A DNA stretch of 64,000 nt from Paenibacillus sp. G2S3 (GTDB lineage: Bacteria > Bacillota > Bacilli > Paenibacillales > Paenibacillaceae). Every line of letters starts with the position of its first letter. Position 1 is the stretch's first letter. The notes below the pieces were generated by a model that was given only the letters and a program-made list of their open reading frames with translations, did no database searches and was not told the DNA's origin. Where the stretch lies: positions 620,001 to 684,000 of the forward strand of contig NZ_CP126095.1 in the NCBI RefSeq assembly GCF_030123105.1, read 5' to 3'. The translations under genes were made by a program, and so were the position numbers. This document shows, piece by piece, positions 44,365-54,800 of the stretch.

Positions 44365-44473
44365 ATGACTTGATATGTAACTTGAAATAGGGTACGTTGA
44401 ATGAAACTTTATTACGTTTATCATTTAAGGGATCATACTAGAATTGGGTATCCATTATGGCGGAACTTTGAGA

Positions 44474-44540
44474 ACGTTTTGGAGTATTGAACGGTATTGT
44501 GAATAGGATTGCTTTAAAATTCATGCCAATGGCGATTATG
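44474..44540 (+). repeat. Decayed relative of the 210-bp repeat
   Basis: TTCATGCCAATGGCGATTATG (44520-44540) matches the unit segment TTCATGCCAATAGCGACTATG with two changes. About 45 bp upstream, TTTTGGAGTATTG resembles the unit's TTTTTGGAAGAGTATTGG, in the same order, with an internal deletion. It lies just before the start of the next gene and its ribosome binding site. Confidence 0.55.
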
Positions 44541-44562
44541 TTCAAGGAAGCGGAGTGAAGAT

Positions 44563-45447
44563 ATGAGTCCTTTAAAACCAGAGGGTAAAAAAGAACGTGA
44601 ACCCTATGTAGTAACGAGCAAGGGACATACGGCGGTAGCCATTAATGCTGCTGCCAAAGCAGGAGAATGGATAAAGAGCAGACAGGGCCTGGTGAAGGAG
44701 CTTAATACGAAGACATCGGCACAGGATCTGGTTACGGAAGTAGATAAAGGCGTTGAACAGATGATTCGCAGGTTGATTCTGACACATTACCCAGATCATG
44801 CGATCCTGGGTGAGGAAGGCGTATCCCCGGGTGCAGCAGCAGCAACCGCTGCATTGGAAGAAGCTCGTGAGCATGAATATCTGTGGATTGTAGATCCTGT
44901 AGATGGTACGACTAATTTTGTACACGGATTTCCTTTTTACTGTGTATCCATTGCATTGGTGATTCGTGGAGAATTAACGGTTGGCGTAATTTACGATCCA
45001 ATTCGTGATGAAATGTTCGTTGCTGAAAAAGGTAAGGGAGCCTACATGCATGGTGTTCCTACCGCAGTCTCTACGGAGAACGTTTTCGGAGACAGCTTGA
45101 TTGCTATGGGCTTTCCACCGGACCGTGAATTTGCGCAACCTGTGAATATGGCGGGATTGCAGAGCGTTCTTCCGCAGATTCGTGGAATTCGTGCAGGAGG
45201 CTCGGCTGCTCTACATTTGGCTTATGTGGCAGCAGGAAGGGTAGACGGATACTGGGAAGTGGGCTTAAGCCCTTGGGACTGTGCAGCAGGAGTGCTGCTA
45301 GTGCTTGAATCAGGGGGCAGAATCACGGATACGCTTGGACGCCCATACGATATTGGCACTCGGCATGTAGTAGCAAGTAATGGTCATATTCACGAATATT
45401 TGGTTTCGTCACTGAAGAATGCTGAAGCAACAGGATATAAGCTTTAG
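44563..45447 (+). CDS. Inositol monophosphatase family protein
   Basis: A 294-residue Mg2+-dependent phosphatase of the IMPase/SuhB family. Metal-binding motifs are GEEGVSP, WIVDPVDGTTNFVHGFP and GLSPWDCAAGVLLVLESGG; KTSAQDLVTEVDKGVE marks the N-terminal helix. The substrate may be inositol phosphate, another sugar phosphate or NADP+/PAP, since the family varies. About 25 residues precede the usual start of the domain. ATG 44563 follows GGAAGCGGAG. It is 15 bp upstream of a small acidic gene with which it probably forms an operon. Confidence 0.9.
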   Translation: MSPLKPEGKKEREPYVVTSKGHTAVAINAAAKAGEWIKSRQGLVKELNTKTSAQDLVTEVDKGVEQMIRRLILTHYPDHAILGEEGVSPGAAAATAALEEAREHEYLWIVDPVDGTTNFVHGFPFYCVSIALVIRGELTVGVIYDPIRDEMFVAEKGKGAYMHGVPTAVSTENVFGDSLIAMGFPPDREFAQPVNMAGLQSVLPQIRGIRAGGSAALHLAYVAAGRVDGYWEVGLSPWDCAAGVLLVLESGGRITDTLGRPYDIGTRHVVASNGHIHEYLVSSLKNAEATGYKL

Positions 45448-45462
45448 GGAGGACGATGCATC

Positions 45463-45723
45463 ATGAGTGAGAAGGATGATCTGGAACGCAAGCTAAGCGA
45501 AATGTTGGTAGATGGCGAGATGGAGCAGGGCGACCGTATAGCTAAAGAAATCCGTGAAATCTCTCCGAAGTATGAAATTCGTATCCAGACCACAATGGAT
45601 CCCATTGTGGAGGAGACGCTGCGTTATCGTAAGATTGGACAGGAACTAGACGATCGTTATGATAAATATCTTGAGCGTGCCGGAAAGAATTTGAATTCAC
45701 AAGAGGATTCAGATAAAGGATAA
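45463..45723 (+). CDS. Small charged protein of unknown function
   Basis: An 86-residue, highly charged helical protein (KDDLERKLSEMLVDGEMEQG, IVEETLRYRKIGQELDDRY). ATG 45463 is behind TAGGGAGG, 15 bp after the phosphatase stop; its own terminator follows. No membrane segment or cysteine. I recognise no family. Confidence 0.65.
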   Translation: MSEKDDLERKLSEMLVDGEMEQGDRIAKEIREISPKYEIRIQTTMDPIVEETLRYRKIGQELDDRYDKYLERAGKNLNSQEDSDKG

Positions 45724-45760
45724 GACATTCGTTTCCAGCTGTGATCATATTAGTGATTTG

Positions 45761-45797
45761 GAGGGCGGGCTCCCGAATATGGGAGGCCGCTCTTTTG
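45761..45797 (+). terminator. Intrinsic terminator
   Basis: GAGGGCGGGCTCCC (45761-45774) pairs with GGGAGGCCGCTC (45781-45792) with small bulges; TTTT follows. Confidence 0.75.
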
Positions 45798-45850
45798 CGT
45801 TGGTATCAGGGATGGTAGAATGAGAATTAGAACATTTTGGGAGGGATACG

Positions 45851-47143
45851 ATGCTAAGCAAGTGGAGAAGAATTTTAGCAGCTAGCACATGCAGTATGCT
45901 TTTGTTGTCTGTGCTGATTGGCGTAGGGGCCGGATCGGCAAATGCGGCTGACGCGTCTGCAACACTAGACGCAAGTCAGGATATCTTTCGCATCGTAGCT
46001 CTTGGCGATTCGATTACTGCCGGATATGAGCCGGGAATGACGGATGTGAATACCAAGCCGTACGGTTATGCGGAGCGACTGCTGGAACAGGGTTGGTATC
46101 ATGGCCGAAGCGAGCTTACCAATTATGGTATTCTTGGACTGACTACTGCTGGATTAAGTAATTACACTGGAGCCATTAAGGATGGCTCAGCGATTACCGC
46201 TGAAGGTATTCAGTCAGGTCTTCCAGATCCACGGATAGACCAATTCGTAAAGTTAACCCCGCAGATCGCATCAGAGCTGAAGGAAGCCGATCTGATTACG
46301 ATTACAATTGGGGGGAATGATGTAAGCCGTCTTTTCTTACAGGTTAAGGAGCTGACGGATACAGATTTCGAATCACAGCTGAAGCAGAAGCTAGCGGATT
46401 ACAATACGAATGTGAAAGCGAGTCTTGAGAATATTCGTGCGATAAATCCTCAAGCAACAATTATACTGGCTGACCAATATCAGCCTGCTCCTAAGATCGC
46501 TCTTGGTGCGATGTACACCAAATTGATGACCGCAGCAGCTCAATTTACAGATTCGGCAGATCGTGTGGCTGCAAGCGTGAATCAAGAGGGAGCAAAGGTA
46601 TTAGTAGCTCATGTGGCGGCAAAGTTTGCTGGTTCAGAGGGATCACTCACGCATATTATTGGGGCAGGACAAGCGGATTTTCACCCTACGCAGCTCGGAT
46701 ACGAGACCATTGCAAAAGTATTTGCTGAATTACAATGGGGGGAATACCGCATTCCCACTGTAGCGGCAATGGCTACGGACACTGTACCGATGTCGATTGT
46801 TGTAAAGGGCGTAGAGTTAAATACACCGAATAAGCCTATTTTGAAGAATGGTCAGAATTTTCTGGCGCTTAAAGATATTCTAAATGCCGTAGGTGCTAAC
46901 GGAAAGTGGGATAATAAGACCTCCAGTGCGACTATTGAATACGGTGGACGGACGGTTGTAATTACGATCGGCAGCAAATTTATTAAGGTGAATGGACAGA
47001 ATGTAGCCATCGATACCCCAGCTTTTCTGCAAAAGGTAGGCAAAGAAGATAAAACTTATCTTCCCCTTGCCGCATTGGCGACCGGACTTGGATTCGATGT
47101 TAATTATAGTAGCAAACTGCGAACTGCTTTCATAAATCCATAA
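45851..47143 (+). CDS. Secreted SGNH/GDSL hydrolase with C-terminal stalk domain
   Basis: A 430-residue exported protein. Residues 1-32 are a signal peptide with an AxA-type end (GAGSANAADA). The SGNH domain shows block I VALGDSITAGYEP (nucleophile Ser), block III ITIGGNDVSRL and block V DFHPTQLGYE with the catalytic Asp-His. Residues about 315-430 are a copper-amine-oxidase N-terminal-like stalk repeat (NGQNFLALKDILNAVGANGKW, FLQKVGKEDKTYLPLAALA), common in Paenibacillus as a wall-associating module. Likely a lipase/esterase or a polysaccharide deacetylase at the wall. GGGAGGGA precedes ATG 45851. Confidence 0.9.
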   Translation: MLSKWRRILAASTCSMLLLSVLIGVGAGSANAADASATLDASQDIFRIVALGDSITAGYEPGMTDVNTKPYGYAERLLEQGWYHGRSELTNYGILGLTTAGLSNYTGAIKDGSAITAEGIQSGLPDPRIDQFVKLTPQIASELKEADLITITIGGNDVSRLFLQVKELTDTDFESQLKQKLADYNTNVKASLENIRAINPQATIILADQYQPAPKIALGAMYTKLMTAAAQFTDSADRVAASVNQEGAKVLVAHVAAKFAGSEGSLTHIIGAGQADFHPTQLGYETIAKVFAELQWGEYRIPTVAAMATDTVPMSIVVKGVELNTPNKPILKNGQNFLALKDILNAVGANGKWDNKTSSATIEYGGRTVVITIGSKFIKVNGQNVAIDTPAFLQKVGKEDKTYLPLAALATGLGFDVNYSSKLRTAFINP

Positions 47144-47204
47144 ATCTGCATACTATATCATAAGTACTTTAAATTAAGCCCGTAAGGCAAAGGTGGATGG
47201 AATA

Positions 47205-47795
47205 TTGTCTAGTTCAAAATTTAGTGCTGAATATATCATCACTATGGATGATATTGTACGGGAAGGTCATCCCGTGCTTCGTACCGTAGCTCAACCAGTG
47301 GAGCTTCCTTTACAGGAGGAAGATCGTGAGACTCTGCAATGTATGCTTCAGTTTCTGAAGAACAGCCAGGACCCGGAGATTTCCGAAGAATATAATTTAC
47401 GCTCTGGCGTAGGTCTGTCGGCGAATCAAATCGGACTGTTGAAGCGTATGTTCGTGATGTATTCTATGGACGAGAGAGGGAGAATTGTAGAGCATGCTTG
47501 GGTTAACCCTAAGATCATCAGTCACTCACTAACCATGGTGTACTTACCGGAGAGCGAGGGATGTCTGTCTGTTGATCGACCGGTACATGGTTTTGTACCT
47601 CGTTATGAATCTGTGAAGGTAAAAGGATATGATCTTGAAGGTAAGGAAGTGGTCCTTAAATTTAAGGGCTACCAAGCCATCATCATCCAGCATGAGATTG
47701 ATCATCTCGATGGGATCATGTTCTACGACCGAATCAATAAGGAAAATCCATTCAAGCTTCCTCAGGGAGTGGAAATCCGTAACTTGTACGAGTAA
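47205..47795 (+). CDS. def: Peptide deformylase
   Basis: Removes the formyl group from new protein N-termini. The metal and catalytic motifs are complete: GVGLSANQIG, EGCLSV (metal Cys) and IIQHEIDHLDG (two metal His and catalytic Glu). The insertion between VREGHPVLR and motif 1 is typical of type 2 enzymes of Gram-positives. The longest frame opens with GTG 47193, but AAAGGTGG just there fits TTG 47205 as start, giving about 196 residues. Followed by a strong terminator. Confidence 0.93.
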   Translation: MSSSKFSAEYIITMDDIVREGHPVLRTVAQPVELPLQEEDRETLQCMLQFLKNSQDPEISEEYNLRSGVGLSANQIGLLKRMFVMYSMDERGRIVEHAWVNPKIISHSLTMVYLPESEGCLSVDRPVHGFVPRYESVKVKGYDLEGKEVVLKFKGYQAIIIQHEIDHLDGIMFYDRINKENPFKLPQGVEIRNLYE

Positions 47796-47820
47796 GTAGA
47801 AGACGACTTCGAATTAAGAA

Positions 47821-47865
47821 AACGTGCGGTCTTACAGCATAAAGCTGATAGACGCACGTTTTTTT
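47821..47865 (+). terminator. Intrinsic terminator after def
   Basis: AACGTGCG (47821-47828) pairs with CGCACGTT (47853-47860), inner CAGC/GCTG stem, T run to 47865. Confidence 0.88.
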
Positions 47866-47976
47866 GCTATTTGGAGGATTAAATGATTTCAAATATTTTA
47901 CAAAATAATCCATAGGAGGTACCATTATAACTAATGGGTTGAAATTAAATTTAAGGATCAGAAGGAGGCTTTTAAA

Positions 47977-48597
47977 ATGGGTTGGAGTAGAATGCCAATA
48001 AGAGGCGTGGTCAACGAATACAATGATGAGGTTAAGAAGATTGATGAGCAGATTTTGACTCTGATTCAGGAACGTAAAGCTATAACAGGCAAAAAACGGT
48101 TCTCCCCCGAAAGTGAGCTCCTTGAGGAATGGTCAACTAGATTCGAGTTGGACACTTCTCAGATTGTACAGTATATACACAGTATGAATGAGGCTGTGCC
48201 CAGACGGAAATATTGGGAAGAGCCCGGTTTACTGCTCGGCGTACTTCCGATTGTGAAGCGGATAGTCCTCGAAGATTGCGAATATACACTTACACATGCT
48301 ATGCAGTATGAAACGCTCAGTATAGTTACTGTGGAGATTAAGTATTTAAAAGAAACAGTGGAGCGCGTTCATCTTAGACCCGCTCTAACATTGGAGATTT
48401 TAAGCGAGGCAGCCTATGAAATCCAGCCGCATGGGGGTCACGGAGGGGGAGCTCATACACAAATGCAGTTCTTGGTCTCGCCACCGCTGCCAGCGGATCT
48501 AGATACGGTTCAATTTGCCTTAATACCCGGAGGAGATCAAATGTTTGGACCTGCAATGACGGAGATTATATTGGACAAGCAAATTGATTTCGAATAG
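47977..48597 (+). CDS. Unknown protein with chorismate-mutase-like helix and His/Gly loop
   Basis: A 206-residue soluble protein with good gene signals: AGAAGGAGG before ATG 47977 and a perfect terminator after it. Residues 12-45 (NEYNDEVKKIDEQILTLIQE) read like the first helix of a type II chorismate mutase domain. The rest is a beta-rich domain. Residues 151-160 are PHGGHGGGAH, a His/Gly loop that could bind a metal or phosphate, followed by TQMQFLVSPPLP. I do not recognise the family; the mutase likeness may be chance, as no catalytic Arg set can be assigned. Confidence 0.7.
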   Translation: MGWSRMPIRGVVNEYNDEVKKIDEQILTLIQERKAITGKKRFSPESELLEEWSTRFELDTSQIVQYIHSMNEAVPRRKYWEEPGLLLGVLPIVKRIVLEDCEYTLTHAMQYETLSIVTVEIKYLKETVERVHLRPALTLEILSEAAYEIQPHGGHGGGAHTQMQFLVSPPLPADLDTVQFALIPGGDQMFGPAMTEIILDKQIDFE

Positions 48598-48610
48598 TGC
48601 CTATGCAAAA

Positions 48611-48647
48611 AAAACCTACCACCAGAAGCTTGGTGGTAGGTTTTAGT
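48611..48647. terminator. Bidirectional terminator between unknown gene and hemL
   Basis: AAAACCTACCACCA (48611-48624) pairs exactly with TGGTGGTAGGTTTT (48631-48644). A and T runs flank it; genes on both sides converge here. Confidence 0.92.
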
Positions 48648-48672
48648 ATGTTTAGTGGCTGTAAATAACGTC

Positions 48673-49989
48673 TTATTTCTCAGCCGCCATAGCGCGGAAT
48701 GATTCTTCTGCTGCAATCAGCGTAGCGTCGATATCCGCATCGGTATGTGCTGTCGTTAGGAACCAAGCTTCATATTTCGAAGGGGCAAGGTTAATCCCAC
48801 GGTTTAACATGTGACGGAAGAAGCTACCGAACAATTCTCCATCTGTATCCTGTGCCTCATCGTAATTCGTAACTGGATGCTTACAGAAATGAGTAGAGAA
48901 TGAACCACGGATGCGGTTGATTGTCAGTGGAATGCAATGACGGTCAGCAGATGCCTGAAGACCGTCGACAAGGCGGATCGCAAGCCGTTCCATCTCATCA
49001 TATACGCCTTCTGCGCTCAGCACTTCCAGACAGGCGATCCCTGCGGAAATGGAAGCAGGATTTCCTGCCATTGTTCCCGCTTGGTATGCCGGTCCTAGTG
49101 GGGCTACTTGTTCCATCACATGCTTACGTCCGCCGTACGCGCCGATCGGTAGGCCGCCGCCGATGATTTTGCCGAGTGCTGTAAGGTCAGGAGTGATGTC
49201 TTCATGGTTATCCAGTCCTGCATATGTCTGCGTGGAACCATAGTGGAAACGGAAGGCCGTAATGACTTCGTCATAAATAACGAGTGAGCCATTATCATGA
49301 GCCAGCTTGCAGAGCCCTTCGAGGAATCCAGGTTTAGGCATAACCATACCGAAATTACCAACGATCGGTTCAACCATAACAGCGGCGACATCTTCGCCCC
49401 ATTTTTCCAATGCCTCTTGCAGGCTTTTCAGATCATTAAAAGGAACAGTGATTACTTCCTGTGCAATACTGCTAGGAACGCCGGCACTATCTGGAATGCC
49501 AAGCGTAGAAGGCCCGGATCCTGCTGCTACCAGCACTAGATCAGAGTGGCCGTGATAACAGCCAGCGAATTTTACGATTTTGCTGCGCTTTGTATAAGCA
49601 CGAGCAACACGAATGGTAGTCATAACCGCTTCTGTACCGGAATTGACAAACCGGACTTTATCCATAGACGGAATAGCTTCTTTAAGCATTTTAGCAAGCT
49701 TAATTTCGAGCTCTGTTGGGGTTCCGTAAAGAACACCATTCTCTGCTGCAGTGGTAATTGCCTTCGTTATATGTGGGTGAGCATGGCCGGTAATGATCGG
49801 TCCATAGGCTTGGAGATAGTCGATATATTCATTGCCATCTACATCCCAGAAATGAGATCCGCTGGCACGTTTCATAAATACAGGTGCTCCGCCTCCAACG
49901 GCTTTAAAAGAGCGGGAAGGGCTATTTACACCTCCAACGATATGTTGAAGGGCTTCGTGATAAAGTTGCTCAGATGTGGAACGATTCAT
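48673..49989 (-). CDS. hemL: Glutamate-1-semialdehyde 2,1-aminomutase
   Basis: Makes 5-aminolevulinate for heme from glutamate-1-semialdehyde, with PLP. The 438-residue protein has [15 protein letters not shown] at the N-terminus, [34 protein letters not shown] and the PLP lysine in [16 protein letters not shown]. It is a class III aminotransferase. The frame opens at 50022, but ATG 49989 behind AAAGGATGAT fits better. It is not next to other hem genes; Bacillota often carry a second GSA aminotransferase (GsaB), so it may be the paralogue rather than the pathway copy. Confidence 0.9.
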   Translation of the reverse strand: MNRSTSEQLYHEALQHIVGGVNSPSRSFKAVGGGAPVFMKRASGSHFWDVDGNEYIDYLQAYGPIITGHAHPHITKAITTAAENGVLYGTPTELEIKLAKMLKEAIPSMDKVRFVNSGTEAVMTTIRVARAYTKRSKIVKFAGCYHGHSDLVLVAAGSGPSTLGIPDSAGVPSSIAQEVITVPFNDLKSLQEALEKWGEDVAAVMVEPIVGNFGMVMPKPGFLEGLCKLAHDNGSLVIYDEVITAFRFHYGSTQTYAGLDNHEDITPDLTALGKIIGGGLPIGAYGGRKHVMEQVAPLGPAYQAGTMAGNPASISAGIACLEVLSAEGVYDEMERLAIRLVDGLQASADRHCIPLTINRIRGSFSTHFCKHPVTNYDEAQDTDGELFGSFFRHMLNRGINLAPSKYEAWFLTTAHTDADIDATLIAAEESFRAMAAEK

Positions 49990-50061
49990 AATGTGATCAT
50001 CCTTTCGATTGTTGGTACTCATGGCAACGGGCGAACAACGGTGTTTCCGCTGTCCGCCCGT

Positions 50062-50070
50062 ATTATACCA
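50062..50070 (-). promoter_or_regulatory. Extended -10 promoter of hemL
   Basis: On the reverse strand TGGTATAAT (TGn plus perfect TATAAT). No good -35 is present. A hairpin with ACGGGCG/CGCCCGT arms (50025-50062) lies in the leader before the start codon. Confidence 0.5.
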
Positions 50071-50111
50071 TTGCCTGTAGTGTCTACTTGTGAACGTTGC
50101 TTGTCAGATCT

Positions 50112-51170
50112 TTATTGGGTTCCGCTAGTGTTACTATTTGAAGTAGTCTCTGGTGAAGTTGAAGTTGAAGGTGTAGGCGTTGGCTCAGGGCCATTTAAGG
50201 TATCCTGAACAAATTCCTTTAATTTCTTCTCACTGCGAATGCCTATAACCTGCGATCCGTCACTTGTAGTTTCCTCTTTGAGCAGATCCATTGGCGGAAT
50301 TTGCTCACTACCGCCCATGGTACTATCGTACCCGACGGTTGCAAGCTTCCACATATCATTTACTGTCAGATTGGTTTCGATATAAGGCGTAACTTGAGAC
50401 AGGATATTCGGTAGCTTGATTATGGATGTGGTCTTGATCAGCTTGTCAGCCACAACCTTGAGAAATGCACGCTGGCGCTCGGTCCGAGTGAAGTCGGAGG
50501 TAGCGTCATGTCGAAAACGTACATATTGCAGAGCTTTATTACCGTCGAGATGCTGATATCCTTTTTTAAGATCAATGTCATACTCGGGACCATCTGCAAT
50601 GGTCTTGTACACCATATCTTTCTCGACTTCATAATCTACACCACCAACGGCATCTACTAGCTTGATGAATCCTTGGAAGTCCGTGTAGACATAATATTGA
50701 ATCGGGATGCCGAGCAGATCGCTTACAGTCTGCATCGCCGTGTTAGGTCCATAAATGATAGCTGAATTAATACGTTTTTCGCCGTGATCTGGAATCGGAA
50801 CGTAAGTGTCTCTAAGAATTGAGAATACGCTGATTTTCTTCTTCACGGGATCAAGTGAGGCGACAAGCATTGTATCGGAACGAGGAATTTCCCCCTTCTT
50901 GACACCGCGGGCATCCACGCCCATTAGTAGTATATTAACAGGCTCTGTACCTTCCCACTTTGGAGGTTCTGGCGTGTCAACATCAACGGTCTCAGCATCC
51001 TTGAATGGTGAATTCTCGGTGTTCGACATGCTGCCAAGCTCATTGACAATGGAAGTGAAGTAGTAAGTGGCCCCACCGATAATAAGGAGGAGTATAATGG
51101 CCAGTATCCAAAGCAGCGGTTTCTTTTTTGACTTATTAGTCTTTGCGTGCCTTTTCTTTCTAGGTGGCAT
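50112..51170 (-). CDS. LytR-CpsA-Psr (LCP) family protein
   Basis: Attaches teichoic acids or other wall polymers to peptidoglycan from polyprenyl-linked precursors. About 352 residues: a basic start (PPRKKRHAKTNKSKKKP), one membrane helix (about 20-42), then the extracellular LCP domain with NILLMGVDARG, RSDTMLVASLDP, FSILRDTYVPIP, and FRHDATSDFTRTERQRAFL with the conserved arginines. The last 30 residues are a Thr/Ser/Pro-rich tail. The frame opens at 51191, but GGAAG with 8-nt spacing leads to ATG 51170. Confidence 0.92.
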   Translation of the reverse strand: MPPRKKRHAKTNKSKKKPLLWILAIILLLIIGGATYYFTSIVNELGSMSNTENSPFKDAETVDVDTPEPPKWEGTEPVNILLMGVDARGVKKGEIPRSDTMLVASLDPVKKKISVFSILRDTYVPIPDHGEKRINSAIIYGPNTAMQTVSDLLGIPIQYYVYTDFQGFIKLVDAVGGVDYEVEKDMVYKTIADGPEYDIDLKKGYQHLDGNKALQYVRFRHDATSDFTRTERQRAFLKVVADKLIKTTSIIKLPNILSQVTPYIETNLTVNDMWKLATVGYDSTMGGSEQIPPMDLLKEETTSDGSQVIGIRSEKKLKEFVQDTLNGPEPTPTPSTSTSPETTSNSNTSGTQ

Positions 51171-51275
51171 TTCTCGTTCTTCCTTTCGCATTCACATTCT
51201 CTACATTATAATTTCTTTTGGGGATACGCGCAATTCATGCTCGATCCTCCAATATCAAGAAGGAGTGGATATAAC

Positions 51276-51743
51276 TTGAACGTAGTAGCTATTGGACAAA
51301 AAGTACCGAATTTCACTCTTCCGTCTTCCAACGGGCAAGAGGTTAGTTTAAGTGATTACCTGGGCCGAAAGGTCATTTTATATTTTTATCCTAAAAATAT
51401 GACACCAGCCTGTACGCAGGAGGCCTGCGAATTCCGGGACGCCCATGATCAGATTACTACGCTTGGTGCGGTTGTTCTAGGCATCAGTCCAGATCCTTTG
51501 GCTTCGCATATGAGATTTACGGAGAAGAACAGTCTACCCTTTCCACTGTTGTCTGATGAGGATCATAAGGTCAGTGAAATGTTCGGCGTATGGCAGCTTA
51601 AGAAGCTCTATGGTAGAGAATTCATGGGTATTGTGCGTTCAACTTTTCTGATTGATGAGCAGGGGATCTTAGTTGAAGAATGGCGGAAAGTACGAGTGAA
51701 AGGTCATGTAGCATCTACCATAGAAGAGATTTCCAAATCATAA
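51276..51743 (+). CDS. bcp: Thioredoxin-dependent thiol peroxidase (Bcp/PrxQ)
   Basis: Reduces peroxides with thioredoxin. The 155-residue protein has the peroxidatic Cys46 in YPKNMTPACTQEAC and the resolving Cys51 five residues on, the PrxQ arrangement; STFLIDEQG and VKVKGH-like RVKGHV end the fold. The frame is open from 51147, inside the divergent LCP gene; TTG 51276, with AAGGAG at 51260-51265, is the sound start. It is divergent from the LCP gene by about 105 bp. Confidence 0.92.
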   Translation: MNVVAIGQKVPNFTLPSSNGQEVSLSDYLGRKVILYFYPKNMTPACTQEACEFRDAHDQITTLGAVVLGISPDPLASHMRFTEKNSLPFPLLSDEDHKVSEMFGVWQLKKLYGREFMGIVRSTFLIDEQGILVEEWRKVRVKGHVASTIEEISKS

Positions 51744-51866
51744 AGTTTGTTAATAACTTTTTGTAAAAGTCTGTTACATTTTTAACAGCTTTCATAAGGT
51801 GTTGTCATGATATAGTTTCCTCATAATTGCTTCAAATTTGGAGCAAGACGAGGTGGTGTAGTGATA

Positions 51867-54800
51867 ATGCTGCGTATTGGCCTTGATATCGGATCAACTA
51901 CTGCGAAATTGGTTGTCATAGAGCGTAACACTATTGTTTATCAGGACTATGTAAGACATTATAGCGATATAAAAAAAGCAGCCCTCTCTCTTCTATCTGA
52001 CGTACAGATCAGATTTCCAGAGAGAGGAGCGGTTCTAACTGTAAGCGGTTCCTCAGGCTTGTCTTTATCCAAACTGGGAGGTGTACCGTTCGTTCAGGAG
52101 GTGATCGCCTGTACGAAGGCGATTGGTGAGCTGATTCCAGAATGCGATACGGCGATTGAACTAGGCGGTGAGGATGCCAAGATCGTCTATCTCCGAGGCG
52201 GCATTGAGCAGCGTATGAATACGGCTTGCGCGGGTGGAACGGGAGCATTCATCGATCAAATGGCATCGCTGCTACAGACCGACCCAGCAGGCTTAAATGC
52301 GTTGGCAGAGAAGCATGAGCGAATCTATCCTATCGCTTCACGCTGCGGTGTATTCGCCAAAAGTGATGTGCAGCCGCTACTAAACGAGGGGGCTCGCCGG
52401 GAGGATGTGGCGGCTTCAATTTTTCAGAGTATTGTTAATCAGACGATCAGTGGTCTCGCTTGCGGACGTCCGATTCGTGGACGGGTGGCATTCCTTGGCG
52501 GTCCACTAACCTTCCTGCCAGCCCTGCGTCACCGTTTTGCGGAGACACTTGAACTTGCAGAGTCGGATATTCTTTTCCCCGAGCGGTCACAGTATTTCGT
52601 AGCGATTGGATCTGCACTTTCTGAAGCGGCGGATCCTACTATTTTGCCGCTTTCAGGTTGGATCGCGCGAATAGCGGCCGTGGATTTTACAGCGGACCGG
52701 GCCGCAGATGCTGAATTACCACCGCTGTTTGAGAACCCCGATGAGCTTGCTGCGTTCCGTCTTCGCCATGGTAAAGCTTCTGCTGCCAGATCAGACTTGG
52801 CTGTGTATCGTGGCCCTTGCTATCTGGGGATCGATGCGGGTTCAACAACAACCAAACTTGTATTGACTGGCTCTGCTGACGAGATTCTATATACCTTTTA
52901 TGGCAGCAACAAGGGAAATCCCTTGTATTCTGTCAGTGAGGCACTGAAGGAAATGTATCGTGTTCTACCAGAAGGCTGTTATATTGCAGGTTCTTATGTG
53001 ACAGGTTACGGAGAGGGGTTAATCAAAGCCGCTTTATGGACGGACGGCGGTGAAGTGGAGACGGTTGCTCATTACAAGGCCGCTTCTAAGTTCATGCCAG
53101 AGGTAGACTTTATTCTGGATATCGGCGGACAGGACATGAAATGCATCAAGATCCGCGGCGGCGCTATCGACAGTCTGATGCTCAATGAAGCCTGTTCGGC
53201 AGGCTGCGGCTCTTTTCTGGAGAGCTTTGCTTCTGCGCTCGGTCTTGGTATCGAGGAGTTCGCCAAGTCAGCGCTGGAAGCGACCAAACCGGTTAATTTG
53301 GGTTCGCGCTGTACAGTATTCATGAATTCTAAAGTGAAGCAGGTTCAGAAGGAAGGCGCGTCGCTGGCGGATCTTTCGGCAGGTCTTGCCTATTCCGTGA
53401 TTAAGAATGCCCTGCAAAAAGTAATTAAAATTCGTAACCCTGAGGATTTAGGGCGAAATATTATTGTTCAGGGCGGCACCTTCTATAACGAAGCTGTATT
53501 GCGGGCCTTTGAGCGCCTAACGGGGAGAACGGTAGTCAGACCGGATATTGCTGGCGTTATGGGAGCGTACGGTTGTGCACTGATTGCCCGTGAGCAAGCA
53601 GGGGCTGACGGAAAGAGTACACTGCTTGGACCGGAGGAAATTGCCAACTTTAAGTACGAGGTATCTTCAGGTCGCTGTGGCCGTTGTGGAAATAACTGTG
53701 CGTTAACGATCAGTCGGTTCCCGGATAAGAGCTTCTACGTTACAGGTAATCGCTGCGAGCGTGGTGCAGGAGGCCGGAAAGAGAAGAATGCTCTGCCAAA
53801 TTTGATGCAATATAAGTATGAGCGCTTTTTCGACTATGAGGCATTACCGGAGGCAGATGCAGTACGGGGCACTGTCGGTATTCCACGTACGATGAATATG
53901 TTCGAGAATTACCCGTTCTGGCACACTTTTTTCACCCAACTTGGCTATCGGGTGATTCTCTCTCCCAAATCAAGCAAAAAGCTTTTCGAGAGTGGGATGG
54001 ATACGATTCCTTCAGAGTCGATCTGTTATCCAGCGAAGATGGCGCATGGACATGTGCAGAGCTTGATTGGTAAAGGTGTCGATTTTATTTTTTATCCTGC
54101 GGTGGTCTATGAGAAGAAGGAAGATGAAGCAGCGGATAATCATTTCAATTGTCCGGTGGTCGCCTCTTATCCTGAGGTCATTCGCAACAATTTGGATGGG
54201 CTTAGAGAGAATGGAATCACGCTGGTCAGCCCATTTCTGACTTTCGACGATAGATCTGCGCTTACCAAGGGACTCGTGAAGACATTTACAGGGATTCCGA
54301 GAGAAGAGATTGCGATTGCTGTGCAGGCAGGACTTGCAGAAGCTGATCGCGCTAAAAGTGATGTGCGCACCAAAGGTGAAGAGACGCTTGCGTATCTTGC
54401 CAGCAGTGGGAACAAGGGAATACTCCTCTGTGGTCATCCTTATCATGCGGATCCTGAAATTAATCATGGCATAGCAGATATGATTACCGGGATGGGACTC
54501 GCCGTGCTGACAGAAGATTCTGTCTGCCATCTGGACCGAAGTGAAGGGGATGTGGCGGTTGTCAATCAGTGGACCTATCATGCTCGAATGTATCGCGCAG
54601 CCCGCCTTGCAGCAGTCCGAACCGACCTGGAGCTTGTGCAATTGACTTCCTTCGGTTGTGGGATTGATGCGATTACATGTGATGCCGTACAAGAGATTAT
54701 GGAAAGGCATAACAAAGTATATACGCTGATCAAAATCGATGAGATTAGCAACCTAGGTGCAGCGCGCATTCGGCTGCGTTCACTGCTGGCAGCGATGCGC

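Noticed and set aside
49546..50208. 220-codon forward frame across hemL
   Set aside because: Antisense shadow of hemL and the LCP gene; no family resemblance.
54012..54710. 232-codon reverse frame inside the activase gene
   Set aside because: Antisense shadow of a conserved domain, no start signals.
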